Source: Paracyclopina nana | Taxonomy: Eukaryota > Arthropoda > Copepoda > Cyclopoida > Cyclopettidae | Length of the DNA stretch: 64,000 nucleotides | Assembly (NCBI GenBank): GCA_019096065.1 | Contig: JAGUCH010000001.1 | Span: 9,424,001-9,488,000 of the forward strand | Reading direction: 5' to 3' | Shown here: one piece after another, positions 1-10,736 of the stretch | Numbering within the stretch: the stretch's first letter is position 1 | Layout: every line of letters starts with the position of its first letter | Notes under the pieces: model-generated | The model's database searches: none | Told to the model about the DNA's origin: nothing | Seen by the model: the letters and a program-made list of their open reading frames with translations, nothing else | Position numbers and translations under genes: made by a program

Positions 1-556
1 CAACACTTGCAGTCAAAAAGCCTCGTATTCGGCCGTCAAATCAGCCTCGGATTCGGCCGTCAAAAAGCCTCGGATTCGGCCTTCAAAGCAGCCTCAACAT
101 TCACAGTCAAAAAGCCTCGGATTTGGCTATCAAAAGGCCTCGGATTCGGCTATCAAAAGGCCTCGGATTCGGCTATCAAAAGGCCTCGGATTCGGCCGTC
201 AAAGCAGCCTCAAAATTCACAGTCAATAAGCCTTGGATTCGGCTATCAAAAAGCCTCGGATTCTGCCGTCAATGCAGCCTCGGATTCGGCCGTCAAAGCA
301 GCCTCAAAATTCACAGTCAAAAAGCCTCGGATTCGGCCATCAAGTAGCCTCAAAATTCACAGTCAATAAGCCTCGGATTCGGCTATCAAAAAGCCTCGGA
401 TTCTGCCGTCAACGCAGCCTCGGATTCGGCCGTCAAAGCAGCCTCAAAATTCACAGTCAAAAAGCCTCGGATTTTGCCGTGAAAAAGCATCGGATTCTGC
501 CATCAAATAGCCTCAACATTCACAGTCAAAAAGCTTCGGATTTTGCCCGGAAATGT
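1..556. repeat. Minisatellite array, left arm
   Basis: Tandem repeat built on a 23-bp unit containing CCTCGGATTCGGC followed by a (T/C)(A/G)TCAAAA segment. It is interspersed with a second, longer unit containing GCAGCCTCAAAATTCACAGTC. Near-perfect 23-bp periodicity is clear around 120-200. All three frames stay open because the unit has few stops, so the open frames here are not genes. The same repeat returns in reverse orientation at 1313-1945. Confidence 0.9.
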
Positions 557-719
557 GGGGAATTGGGGGCTCTGAAAGTCAATTTCAGCTTTGAGTCCTA
601 GGAAAATTGACTCTTGTTAATACACTGACTGGACTCGTTGAGAGAACTGTTGCAATTTTGCTGAAAGCTGCTTTGCATGTTTTCCCTGATGGCCAAGGAG
701 ATGCTGAATGCTTGAGACA

Positions 720-1171
720 CAACTCAACCAGATGAGCTTGACCTTGTCAATGTCCCTTCAGAGTCATCCCACTTGGTCCTAGATGATGAGCCATCCATAG
801 CAGATGTATCTGAAGAAGAGGAACCAGAAGAAGCTATGGATGTTGATGAGGAGCCCTTGGGCAGCTTCAATTATCAGGCTCAAAGTGAGTAGCCTTTTTA
901 ATTGTCACTCTCTTAGGATGGAATTTGACTGTATTTTTATATTACAGTTCATGCAACTGGCATTGGTGGAATACTTGCAATACCAACAATGGGGGAGTCT
1001 GCTAGATACCAGCTGGTGTCAGCTATTGAGCACAAAGGCTCTTTGGATTCATGGCACTACACTGCTCATGTCCTTGATGACAGCTCATTTTTTGAGGTGG
1101 ATGGAGGCAATCCCATAAAGATGTCTACTGGAGTTTCAAAATGCCAAGTGTTTTTGTATAAAAAACTGTGA
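720..1171 (+). pseudogene. Ubiquitin-specific protease-like C-terminal fragment
   Basis: Two exons can be joined. The first runs to 884, with an acidic stretch rich in E and D. An intron follows at 885-947 (63 nt, GTGAGT...TTACAG), and the second exon is 948-1171, ending in TGA. The phase matches across the junction. The second exon encodes YQLVSAIEHKGS, then SWHYTAHV, a DD pair and the ending VFLYKKL. This resembles the C-terminal end of the USP catalytic domain, where a His in an S/G-HY motif is catalytic. The Cys box and fingers region are absent, since minisatellite lies directly upstream. An in-frame stop occurs near 717, so the 5' end is lost or in another exon. I call it a fragment; a short functional gene is not excluded. 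Confidence 0.5.
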
Positions 1172-1312
1172 TAAACATAATATATTTAATAGCAACATTT
1201 AAGATGATTAAAGATTGTAGTTGAGTAACTTTTATTTATCAAGTCCATTCAGTTTAATAGAGGACCATTATTAGAGAACTTTATTTTTTTCCTTGGCATT
1301 TAGCATATGGGC

Positions 1313-1945
1313 TCCGAATCCGAGGCTTTTTGAATGTGAATGTTGAGGCTGCTCGATGGCCGAATCCGAGTTTTTTTGACGGCCGAATCCGATGCTTTTG
1401 ACGGCCGAATCTGAGGCTTTTTGACTGTGAATGTTGAGGCTGCTTTTAACGGCCAAATCTGAGGCTTTTTTGACAGCCGAATCCGAGGCTTTTAGACTGT
1501 GAATGTTGAGGCTACTTTGATGGCCGTGGAGCGTATATTACGGACTCGCACGCTGTCACAATAAGGACAACACACATCATCATATAATCACCTGGAATAG
1601 GCGACAAGCTTGTAGTTCATGGCTTTTTGACTATGAATGTTGAGGCTGCTTTGACAGCCGGTTCCAAGGCTTTTTAATGGCCGAATCCGAGGCTTTTTGA
1701 CTATGAATGTTGAGGCTGCTTTGACAGCCGGTTCCAAGGCTTTTTGGCAATGAATATTGAGGCTGCTTTAATTGACGGCCGAATCCAAGGCATTTTGACG
1801 ATGAATATTGAGGCTGCTTCGACGGCCGAATCCAAGGCTTTTTGGCAATGAATATTGAGGCTGCTTTAATTGACGGCCGAATCCAAGGCATTTTGACGAT
1901 GAGTATTGAGGCTGCTTCGAAGGCCAAATCCATTTTTGAATGTTT
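1313..1945 (-). repeat. Minisatellite array, right arm (inverted)
   Basis: This is the reverse complement of the 1-556 repeat family (GCCGAATCCGAGGCTTTTTGAC units). It is broken at about 1518-1621 by unrelated sequence. A higher-order repeat of about 97 bp recurs around 1742-1930. The arrays at 1-556 and 1313-1945 face each other across an island of about 750 bp. Confidence 0.85.
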
Positions 1946-2309
1946 GGGCTTTTGACGCCAAATTCCGTAATGGAATTTCGTTAACTCGGAGAGCTCGAAT
2001 TCTGTTTCGCGCAGCGCACATTGCAGCTGCTTTTGTTTTTTCAGCTAAGTGCTGAGTGACGTCACACACTACAGTGGGAGCGATACGCAATTAACGCGCG
2101 GCAATTTGACGGAAAAATTAAAACTCCGTGATTAAAAAAATTCGCGAAATGGTGGATGGCAAGGGGGATGAAAATCCTCAATTTGAGGCACTTCCCGGCC
2201 ACTCAGGAGAAAAATCTTTGGTGTTTAGGCGATCCCATGGGGCCCCTGAAGAGCTGAGCAAAAAAAATCGGGTAGGCCTATAGTCAAAAAAAGCAATGCC
2301 TCATTTGTG
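1946..2309. other. No clear gene; decayed pol sequence at the right edge
   Basis: Nothing coding is supported in 1946-2224. From about 2225 to 2309 the minus strand appears to continue the retroelement protease region in a different frame, which indicates a frameshifting indel and decay beyond the protease. Confidence 0.4.
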
Positions 2310-2653
2310 TCAAACCCTGGCGTCACATTTGCCAGCCCCTTTATGTTCAAAGTCCGTGTCCTTAAGTTTGAATTGCAGCTTGTGGATGCCCTTAATGTGG
2401 AGTTTTGATCCAGAAGCACATTTTGCAATCATCGGATGAGTGCACGGAGTTATTCTGGCCTCTGGTAAATGTCGTCTCAGAGCCTTTGTTCCTAGTAGGC
2501 TGATAGTGGCACCTGTGTCATATAATAGATTAATTTTTCTGGTGGGGGATAATGTGAGAGTCACAAAGGGTCGCTTGGATCCGCTCCTTACTTCATATAC
2601 ATTGGTTACCCTTTGTGAGTAGCGGCTTTTAGGGGTTTGCAAGCCGCCTACAA
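2310..2653 (-). pseudogene. Retroelement protease (retropepsin), truncated
   Basis: Aspartic protease domain of an LTR retroelement, reached from Gag by a -1 frameshift at 2654-2660. The active-site motif LYDTGATISLLG is clear (the DTGA class of retropepsins). The frame has no ATG near its beginning, as expected for a frameshift product. It stops after about 110 codons, and no reverse transcriptase, RNase H or integrase follows. The polyprotein is therefore broken just past the protease. Confidence 0.75.
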
Positions 2654-2660
2654 GTTTAAA
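2622..2660 (-). promoter_or_regulatory. Programmed -1 ribosomal frameshift signal (gag-pro)
   Basis: On the minus strand, at 2660-2654, the heptamer T TTA AAC lies in the correct frame, just before the Gag stop codon. A 6-nt spacer (2653-2648) follows. Then comes a GC-rich hairpin with arms GCGGCTT (2641-2647) and AAGCCGC (2622-2628) and a 12-nt loop. Slipping back one base reads directly into the protease frame. UUUAAAC with a 5-9 nt spacer and a stable stem is the standard viral -1 frameshift arrangement. Confidence 0.85.
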
Positions 2661-3727
2661 TAATAAGATTCCCCTTGATTCTGATCATAATCCAAAGCCA
2701 AGATTTGCTTTTGCTGAGCTTCTCGGGACCATTTGCTCCCTTGAGCCGGTTGATTCAATCCTTGTTGATTGTCCCTTATCTTTTGTCTGCATTCAGAGGA
2801 GATGTGGTTAGGCTTGTTGCAGTAGTAGCAGACAACACTGGTGTTCTGTCGAGTTCCTCCACGGCCTCGACCACGGGCTCCTCCACCACGGCCACGAAAT
2901 CCTCCTCTAGATGACCTCAATCCTTTAATAAGGTTCACCAATTCGTCCATCTTGTCCAATTTCTCATCATTGTTGTCTTGGCCAGCCTGGATAGAGTGGA
3001 TTTCTGGTGGGGGAACTTTAGGTTTTACCTTTTTGTCGACAGCTTCGTTGGCCTTCTCTGCACTGATTGCGCTCTGGACCAATTCGTCAAGGTTCTTGGG
3101 GTCTCGGGCGATGACCGCTTGTTTGATGTCGTCCCTCAGTCCTTGGAGAAAAGTGTTCTGGAGTGTCCACTGGTAAACTGCATTTTCATGGATGTTGTTG
3201 ATGTTTTGGATAATACGTCCAACTTCTGTGTTGACCAAGGAGCTGCTGACGATGGGCACTTTTGGCAGGGCGGGCAGGCCGGTTGTAAGGTTTTTGCTAC
3301 CTGTAACACACCTGTCATAGAATCTTTTTACCTTCTCATCTGCCTTTTGAGTCAGATCTTGGATGATTGCTGCTCTGTCTGCCAAAGTAACCTCATAATC
3401 AAACCAAGCCAAAAATCTCGATTTCATTCCTTTATTTGAGTTTCCATCGTCATCCCAATTGGTTGCTTCAAAGGGTTGTGGGACTTGCTCTAATAACCCT
3501 TGGTACCATACGCCAGCCGGCCCTCGTAGAGCCATGCCGGCATATTGGGCTGTCAGCTGGGAATCCCAGTTTCCTATTTTCTTACAGATGTCGATGCGTT
3601 GAGTCCACCCTCTGGCGCCGAGTTGATCAATTTCAGGGTCACCGTTCCAATTAGGGATGTCAATCCCTTTTATGCTCCTTCTCTCAATTGCAGCAGGGGT
3701 AGTCATCGGGGAATCATTCGTGGCCAT
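2648..3727 (-). CDS. gag: Retroelement Gag (nucleocapsid with CCHC knuckle)
   Basis: A 359-aa capsid/nucleocapsid protein of an LTR retroelement. The N-terminal two thirds resembles a retrotransposon Gag capsid domain, with conserved aromatic and W positions and a YDRCV segment. A basic RGG-rich tract (about residues 270-295) precedes one zinc knuckle, CYYCNKPNHISSEC (CX2CX4HX4C). The ATG at 3727-3725 is the natural start, shortly downstream of the putative LTR and primer site. The frame is intact although the element is truncated after protease. It is not closely related to the Gag of the giant element at 35734. Confidence 0.85.
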   Translation of the reverse strand: MATNDSPMTTPAAIERRSIKGIDIPNWNGDPEIDQLGARGWTQRIDICKKIGNWDSQLTAQYAGMALRGPAGVWYQGLLEQVPQPFEATNWDDDGNSNKGMKSRFLAWFDYEVTLADRAAIIQDLTQKADEKVKRFYDRCVTGSKNLTTGLPALPKVPIVSSSLVNTEVGRIIQNINNIHENAVYQWTLQNTFLQGLRDDIKQAVIARDPKNLDELVQSAISAEKANEAVDKKVKPKVPPPEIHSIQAGQDNNDEKLDKMDELVNLIKGLRSSRGGFRGRGGGARGRGRGGTRQNTSVVCYYCNKPNHISSECRQKIRDNQQGLNQPAQGSKWSREAQQKQILALDYDQNQGESYYLNL

Positions 3728-3818
3728 TTTGGAACTAGTTATTTAATTTCTGTTTGTGTTTCAAATACTTATGTATATTCCCTCCCAGGGAAAGTGAGGC
3801 GTGGAAGTTCGTGTAAAA

Positions 3819-4065
3819 CCGCTGCCACCAAATAGTGGCTCCTGGAACCGCGATACAAAATGGCCTAGTCTCTGCGAATCTCTGAATATAACTAGTTGCT
3901 TTATTTGAAGGACCAAGCTTATTTATAGACTCAAACAGGGAAGTGTAATGATAAAGGCAGCTTAACGGTGGAAGGGTTGCTATGCGGAATCGAAGGTTGC
4001 AAGGAAGTAGGAAGACGCGATGTGCAAGTCCATTTTGCACATTATTTTGGCTATTAAGTGCTACA
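3819..4065 (-). repeat. Putative LTR remnant and primer-binding site of the truncated retroelement
   Basis: Upstream of gag on the minus strand, TGGTGGCAGCGG (plus coordinates 3819-3830) is placed like a primer-binding site. The preceding ~230 bp, starting with TGTAGCA near 4065, contain a TATAAATA-like motif and AATAAA, as a short LTR would. No second LTR copy exists in the window, so the boundaries are guesses. Confidence 0.35.
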
Positions 4066-4189
4066 CATTTAAGTCCTTTTGAGCAAAATCAATAGTTGAA
4101 TTTCATCTTTTATCAAAGAAACGTGATGAAAGATAGTTTGTTTTCAAATATGCTGAAAAGAATGAGACAAAATAGCAAAAATTGCCATT

Positions 4190-4423
4190 AAAAACGCTGC
4201 TCGGCCCCAAGCTGAACTCGTTGAGTGGCAGTCAGCAACAGATTCACATTTCCTTATGACAATTTTTTCCATACCTTAAGGCATTCTTTATACATGAACA
4301 GGGCATAAAAACGCTGCTCGGCCCCAAGCTGAACTCGTAGAGTGGCAGTCAGCAACGGATTCACTTTTCCTTATGACAATTTTTTCCATACCTTAAGGCA
4401 TTCTTAATACATGAACAGGGCAT
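4190..4423. repeat. 117-bp tandem duplication
   Basis: Two adjacent 117-bp copies (4190-4306 and 4307-4423), each starting AAAAACGCTGCTCGGCCCC and ending in GAACAGGGCAT. They differ at only a few positions, so the duplication is fairly recent. No coding potential is seen. Confidence 0.9.
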
Positions 4424-4430
4424 AAGGCCC

Positions 4431-4842
4431 TGTTCACCTGCGATGTCATCGGCTTAGTCTCTTCTGATATTTCATAGTGACGAAGCCACGGTTATTATCG
4501 ATTCTTATGTACTGAGTAGGTTGCGATGGAAATACATAAGAATCGATAATGACCGTGGCGATAACCAATATGAAATCTCCAGAAGAGACTGAGCCATCAA
4601 CAAAACAACGCGCGATATTTTGGTGATATTTGCATGATTTGAGGCATTTGCGAAATCATTTTTTAGCCTGGTTCAAACTATGAAAATGCTTAAGTTTTCG
4701 TACTTCTGACTAATCAAAACATTTCTAGCTCATATGACCAAAAGAGGTCAGAAAAGTGGGTAAAAATGATCAGTTCTGGAATAGGAAGCTTAAGTGAAAC
4801 GCAATTTAACGGAAGGAAAAAATTTCCTTGGTAGGTGAACAC
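4431..4842. mobile_element. MITE with TGTTCACCT termini (copy 1)
   Basis: A non-coding element bounded by TGTTCACCT at the left and AGGTGAACA at the right. It contains a large internal palindrome (arms 4451-4511 and 4533-4595, about 60 bp each with some mismatches). Its right half (from about 4688) is shared with the element at 10505-10736, so both belong to one dispersed family. No transposase is present, so it depends on an element elsewhere. Confidence 0.7.
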
Positions 4843-6225
4843 AGCATTAAGTTAATGGAAACAACACAGTAATTAGATGAGCAATATTGATCACCGTCGT
4901 AGGTAGCTGACCAGGAAAACTTTAGTGCGGCTCCAATGCTCCGTTCATATAAACTCCTTAAGGAATCGGAACGCGAAATTCCTTTGCGCAAAGGAGTTCT
5001 CAGTACATAAACTAGCTGCGTAGAGTTGTCATTATGCATGGATTTGTCATAATGCATATTATACTTAAGGAACGGTAGATGAACAGTATACAAATCCGCC
5101 TACTCAAACTGCAAGCGAACTCCATACTTGGACGCACAAGAAGTTTCTGCTGTACGTACATAGATAAATTGATTGTCCAACTGGCACAAAACATAAAAGG
5201 CGGCTTCACAAAAAGAACGATTAGCCACGAATTGGCTGGATCGAAAGGCCTTCTAATTTTAGGGGCAGTGGGTCAACTGCGGATAGCTACTCGAACTAAA
5301 AAAAAACAAGATACAATATCGTAGGGGTTGTTCGTAGTTTGGGAAGCTGCGGGGAACCACGAAGTTTGGACGTGTTCGGAATAGTGTGTAGCTTGCAAAC
5401 TTTTTAAGTAAGAAGATGATGCTAGCAGCAATGCTCTACGCGGGTGCCGTCACGAAGGCCTAAAACGAGGTTGGTTTTAAGGTCTAACAAGAGTGGCTTT
5501 TAAAGCTTGCACTTTTTGGAACATGTGTTCACCAACAAACTCCATAAGGAATCGGAATGCGCAATTCCTTAGCTCAATGTTCATCACAACTCTAAAAAAA
5601 ATTTCGAAAAGGCATCGTATCGTGTTCAGAACCTTAAAATCTCGATCATCACAAATTGTAGATCTTAAAACTTTAGAGTTAAGATACCCTATCAAACGCC
5701 TTTGCATCCAAAAAATTACAGCTTAAACTCGGAGCAAAAAAGTGCATGCTTTAAAACCCACCTACGTTTTAGATCCTAAAATCCACCCCTATTTTAGGTG
5801 ACTTCTCCTCTGTACGCACGCATGCGAGTCCATACTCAAGGAATGTCCAGATTTTTAGAATACTTTTGCCCGAAGCTGATACATTTCCTTGAGTGATATT
5901 TATCTTCAAAAGTTTTCACCAAGATAAGCTTGTAATGCAATTTTTCAAGTTCATATTTTGCACAAATCGTTTAGCCACTAGGGTGATCCCATATTCGAAT
6001 TTTTAGTCAAGTTACGTTGCTTACTTGATCAGTTAAGTTCAGCTTGTTCTAGCCAAGTTCGGTTCGTTTTGTTCAATGTTCAGTTGACCGCTTAGCTGAC
6101 ACGCCAACGCGTTGTGCATCAGCAGCTGATGAGCAAAGTTAGCTTTTCTCAATTGAGCAAGCTTCAGTTACTACCCATATGAGAACACTTTTTGTAGGAT
6201 AGTTGCTTCACAAAAGAGCATCATT
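4843..6225. other. No gene recognised
   Basis: AT-rich sequence with scattered short open frames and no splice-supported exon. I see no repeat or RNA gene. Confidence 0.4.
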
Positions 6226-6436
6226 AGGCCGTTCTCATATTGCCGGAAAAAGCTAAGCTAAGGTAAAATTAGCTAAGCTAAGGTAAATATTATGCAACGA
6301 AAACCGGTTATTTCGCTCAACATTCACAAAAAGCAGCTACTTTGCTTGAAATGTTGAGCGTTTGCTTAGCTATTTTTACCTTAGCTTAGCTATTTTCACC
6401 TTAGCTTAGCTTTTTCCGGCAATATGAGAACGGCCT
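6226..6436. mobile_element. MITE with long terminal inverted repeats (AGGCCGTTCTCATAT type)
   Basis: The left end AGGCCGTTCTCATATTGCC is matched by its reverse complement at the right end. The arms run about 60 bp and contain duplicated GCTAAGCTAAGGTAAA blocks. ATT flanks both sides (6223-6225 and 6437-6439) as a candidate 3-bp target duplication. The terminal CGTTCTCATAT resembles the ends of the elements at 13080 and 17268, which suggests transposition by related transposases. Confidence 0.8.
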
Positions 6437-7443
6437 ATTGTCTTTGACTAGGGAAATCCTTGAAGAACATTCATGCAAAAATGCTATGTGTTCATGCCTT
6501 ATTTGCCAACTCGGCCAAAACTCTTTCAGGCGCAAAAGTACTCCAATGCTTTTAGCCAAAAGTACGAAAAGGCATTTCCGTTGGATTGAATTTATGATGG
6601 AATCGGAAAAGTTTGGCTTACTTTCAGTGAAATCGATTCATCTCAATCAAGATGATATGATTTTTTCTTCGCTGCATCCTTGCACGAGTGACATCAAAGC
6701 AAAGAATAAAACATGAAACTTCTAATACTAGCTAGTAGTCCAAGACACTTTCGCCACCCTGGATGATTTGAGCGGAGCATTGCGCAAATCGGAAGCAACT
6801 GAGCCCCTAGTGTGCACTATGAGGGTAAACTGGACGAAAATAATACGCTGTAAAAGCACCAATAAGTGATCATTATCAACTGTGGGTTAAAATGAACAAA
6901 AAAGGCACCTTCAAAAGATTGCCAATGCTGGACTGACTGTGGGGTTAAGTGGACAAATAAAGCTCACTTTCAAAACTGATAATGCACCACCACATTTCAA
7001 TCCTATGAATTTTGTCCGATCAAAATTAGGTGCGTCCAAAATTAAGGCTTGTTTCACATGCTCTTAATTCAGGCGATATTATCAACGTAAATGGCGACTC
7101 ACCAAACCTCTGCAGCTTAAAGTTCATAATTTTGAAATCTCAGTCTCATGAGCAACCCTTCCAACTTTCAAGCAAGAAATATCTTCAGGGGAAGAGAAAA
7201 AAGGCTCTGCTATCGCAGGATTGAGAGTTTGTGGGAGCGCACGATTGACCGCGACCGGCGGGATTGACCGGTTGTATCAGCTGTCTTGACACATGGTAAT
7301 CATCTCATGTGATGCTAGTGAGCCATGGCCTGGATACATGCGTGTGGCAAAAATTTGCTTCCAGAAAAAAAGTTGATCTATGAAAAATCTAACGAGGCCG
7401 TCTGGACGGTGCTGCACTCGCACAATTGGTCGCAATGGGTATA
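6437..7443. other. No gene recognised
   Basis: The short open frames here lack ATG starts, splice support or recognisable motifs. Nothing else is seen. Confidence 0.35.
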
Positions 7444-8074
7444 CTGGTAAAAGGCACTTTTTGGGAAAGGCACCTACATGAATTGGCACTACTGTAATAG
7501 GCACCTTACAATATTAGCACTTTAATAAAAAGCACTATATAATATTGGCACCCCCAGCATAAGCCACCCATCTCATTTATTTGATCGTTTTGGATTAAAA
7601 AAATCTGCGTTTTCTGATACACTTGGCTGAGATGACATTAGATTGGTCAACATATGAAAGATCTCGATTAAATTGGCTAGAAACAATACTTACTTGATTT
7701 GCTGAGAGGCCTTGTGCTTTGAAAGTGTAGATTCAAAAACCTTGGTTGGGTAGTGTAGGTTGCACAGTGAAAAAAAATACTTTATGGCACCAGTACATTT
7801 TCCACTTTTTGTGATTTTCTTATCATAGACAAAGTTATGATCAGGAATGTTAACACCGACATTTTGCCAAATGAAACTATTATGTCACCACCTTGCGGAA
7901 TTTTTAGTTCCTGATAAAGCTCATTTGTCTTGCTTGCTATTAGTTGAGGCAGTTCCTTTTATGAATGGTGCCTTTTATTGCAGTGCCATTTATTGCAATG
8001 CCATTGTACAATAGTGCCAATTGTTGCAGTGCCAATTTATGTAGGTGCCTTTCACAAAAAGTGCCTTTTACCAG
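7444..8074. mobile_element. MITE, about 630 bp, GGCAC-rich inverted ends
   Basis: Left end CTGGTAAAAGGCACTTTTTG is matched by the inverted right end CAAAAAGTGCCTTTTACCAG. The similarity runs inward for about 60 bp with repeated GGCAC/GTGCC blocks. The interior is AT-rich and non-coding. No clear target duplication is seen. Confidence 0.75.
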
Positions 8075-8589
8075 CAGAGACGTTGCAATCAGTCAATCAC
8101 AAATGACGACATTAAGTGAGCGTAAAAACTGATGAAGCGGGCTGGCGAAGCGCACTAAGTCAACGCTAATTTATGACGGTAAACGCAAAAACAGGCCCTT
8201 TTTAAAATAATGAAAAAGAGCAGTTTCATCACGATACCTGCGCTATCTGAACCGACTTAGCATTAAGAGTCAAAGGCAAGCGTTCCAGAATTCTATTTTT
8301 ATCACAAGACCTTTTAAAGCAACCTTTCAAATTGATGAGTTTTATGCACGGAGCTGTACAACACCATATCTTACGACTAGCTAAAAAAGCTTCTTGTAAC
8401 CACCGCAATTACAATGACGAAACTATTACTTAGTAAGCATGAGGAATCGTTCTTTAAAGCTTTAGCTAAAAAGGCCTCAACAGCCCATTAACAAAAAGTC
8501 TACCAATTATGAAGCCTTAATTAGTAGGCACTCTTATCTGCATGCTGATGCGAGAAAGGTAGAAAAAAAGTGAGGCTTGGCGAACTTAC

Positions 8590-8706
8590 CGAACCACTGG
8601 ACTGTTGAGGTTTCAGCAATGATGCGAAATCCAAGGTAAATCGAGTTCTCCAAAGAGCTTTCCGCTTCACGGCATGACTCGGCAATCCAAGCGTAATCAC
8701 CTTCAT
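8590..8706 (-). CDS. Isolated candidate first exon
   Basis: Minus-strand frame of 39 codons from the ATG at 8706-8704 to a consensus donor (GTAAGT starting at 8589), ending in phase 0. The peptide is basic and mixed, with no recognisable domain. No downstream exon could be linked in the next few kilobases, so this may be a chance frame or a first exon with a long intron. Confidence 0.25.
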
Positions 8707-10504
8707 ATTGGAGTCCTCAACCACCGGTTTCAATTGGCATAAATATTCGGAGCTCTTCAAAAACGTCTGCGCGCCGCAGCCAACCCACGCGCTTCGGCCA
8801 GGCTTAGTTGTTTTTGTTTACAAATCGGGTTGGCAGAGCGACCAGATGAAGTCTGCCGAACGTTATTGTTCAGGCGGAATTCGCGTCATTTAACGGTTTA
8901 CCTTATGTAATTTTTCGCCTGCAATCATTTAATTTTCAATTATAGCAATTGTTTCTAAATTAACAAAAGCTATATTTTACTCAATTTCTGAGAAAAGGGA
9001 AAAACGCAGTTGTGAAAGTCTGGTAGCTCACCTTGCGCTCAACACGTCGGTGAGCGAGGGGCCGCAACCTGCACTAAAGGCTCGCTGCGGCCCGGCTCGG
9101 TCCAAAAATGAGCAAAACCACCGGCCTGCTTGGTAACTACAGCCTTAGGCAGCCAAGACGGCCCAATTCTGAAATTCTCAATCGTAAATTACAAGAAGAA
9201 ACTAGGTTTCTTGATATTCCTCCGTGACTTCGTTTTACTAAGTTAAAATTAGAGGCATCAGCTGACCCCATTTTGTTGAATTCATGGGGATTTCTATGAA
9301 GCGAATTGAACAAAATGAGTACAGCTAATTTTCTCTACGGTTCACCCTATTACGTAGTGGGAGGGAATATTTAGAACCCTAGAAGAAACTCCAAATGTGA
9401 ATTAACCATCATAATTAATCTGAAGTTTATGATCTCTGAAGGCCCCTGAATTATGGTAGCGCAACATTTTCACTACGTTAAAGCGCATTGGTAAGCAATT
9501 GTTGGATATCTTAAAAATACTTTTTTTGTTATCGTTGGTGTCTGCTTTTCGAACTTCAGTCAAAACAAAAATTCTTAGACAGGGCTAATCAAACATGTAG
9601 GTTTTTTTAACGAACACAAAGGAAAAGCTTAGCCATGTCTCGCACTCAGGAGCTGGCCAATGATCGGGGTTTTTTTTAAAGGAGCAAAGCTCAGTTTTCC
9701 TCTCAACCAAGCATGCTTTTGGAGCAGTGCATATCAAGTTAAGAGACTGGGTAATGTTGAATTTTCTTATTTGCCCAACCTTCAAGCCCTTTCACATTGC
9801 CTGCTAGCTTCTACTTTTCCTCCTTTTTGCTTGGGTAGCGACAAGGGTCCGCGTGCTATATTTTTCTAATCTCATATCTCATGCTATTCCAAGAATCCCG
9901 TGCCTTGTTTATATGCTACTCTTCAGCAAAGCTGTGTTAAGAACACTTTAACTTGTATATGGCTTGATACATCAATCAAATCCTTTTTTTTTCTTGTTTC
10001 CATCTGTGACGCGTACTATGTACTACAATGACAGACATGACACAAGTACAAGAACTGCATTTCGCAACGGCTACGATTGCTAATTTTTTATGCATTCATC
10101 CGACTGACAGGTATGAATTTTTCAGCTTGGCAACAGCGTCATTTTGTTTCAGCAAAACTGCCGTTCGCTTGCTTTCTACCATGGGCTGCAGAGTCGTTAT
10201 TTTTGGCTTGTTTACCACGAAGTTGCAAGTCAGCAAACTTTGCAGAAGGACTTCACATTTGCTGCACAGAAAAAAGCTCCCCACGCAAAGCACACATGCC
10301 AGTTGTGAAAGGTCAATGCAGTTTTAACGAATTTTTAGCACTTATCAGCTATTTGCCAATTACATTTGTGTATTTGAACATATGAGCTGCTGACTGACAC
10401 GAAAAGGAGGCGAGAGTACATTTTTTTAAATGCATCGGGAAAGTAGGGAAACTGCTCTCCTTCGCATCGGTACAGCTGTACGTGTTTGTCACAAACTTTA
10501 TGGG
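8707..10504. other. No gene recognised
   Basis: AT-rich intergenic sequence. A GC-rich patch at about 9020-9110 stands out in base composition but has no identifiable product. Confidence 0.35.
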
Positions 10505-10736
10505 GTGTTCATCTATGCCTCGTTTCCTTAAAATCTTACGACAGCCTTAAATGAAATGCCTAAGTTTTCGTACTTCTGATTAATCAAAACACTTCAAACT
10601 CATGTGACCTAAAGAGGTGGGGAAAGTGGTTTACTTAAAGCTATCAAAAGTGAGTAAAAATGATCTGTACTAAAATAGGAGGCTTAAGTAAATCGCAATT
10701 TAACGGAAGGAAAAAATTTCCTTTATAGATGAACAC
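10505..10736. mobile_element. MITE with TGTTCATCTAT termini (copy 2)
   Basis: Bounded by GTGTTCATCTAT at 10505 and the inverted ATAGATGAACAC ending at 10736. The interior matches the right half of the 4431-4842 element over about 170 bp (shared blocks TTCGTACTTCTGA and GCAATTTAACGGAAGG). It lacks the large palindrome of copy 1 and is a shorter family member. Confidence 0.75.

Noticed and set aside
1..601. Long open frames rich in GFGRQ/KASDSA repeats
   Set aside because: They arise from a 23-bp minisatellite unit that is open in all three frames; no start, splice or conservation evidence.
1..1945. CRISPR-like array
   Set aside because: Units are adjacent variants without unique spacers, and the surrounding genome is eukaryotic.
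2978..3439. 153-codon plus-strand frame opposite Gag
   Set aside because: Antisense shadow of the Gag frame with no promoter or motif.
6438..6716. 92-codon plus-strand frame after the MITE
   Set aside because: Non-ATG start, no splice sites, no recognisable motif.
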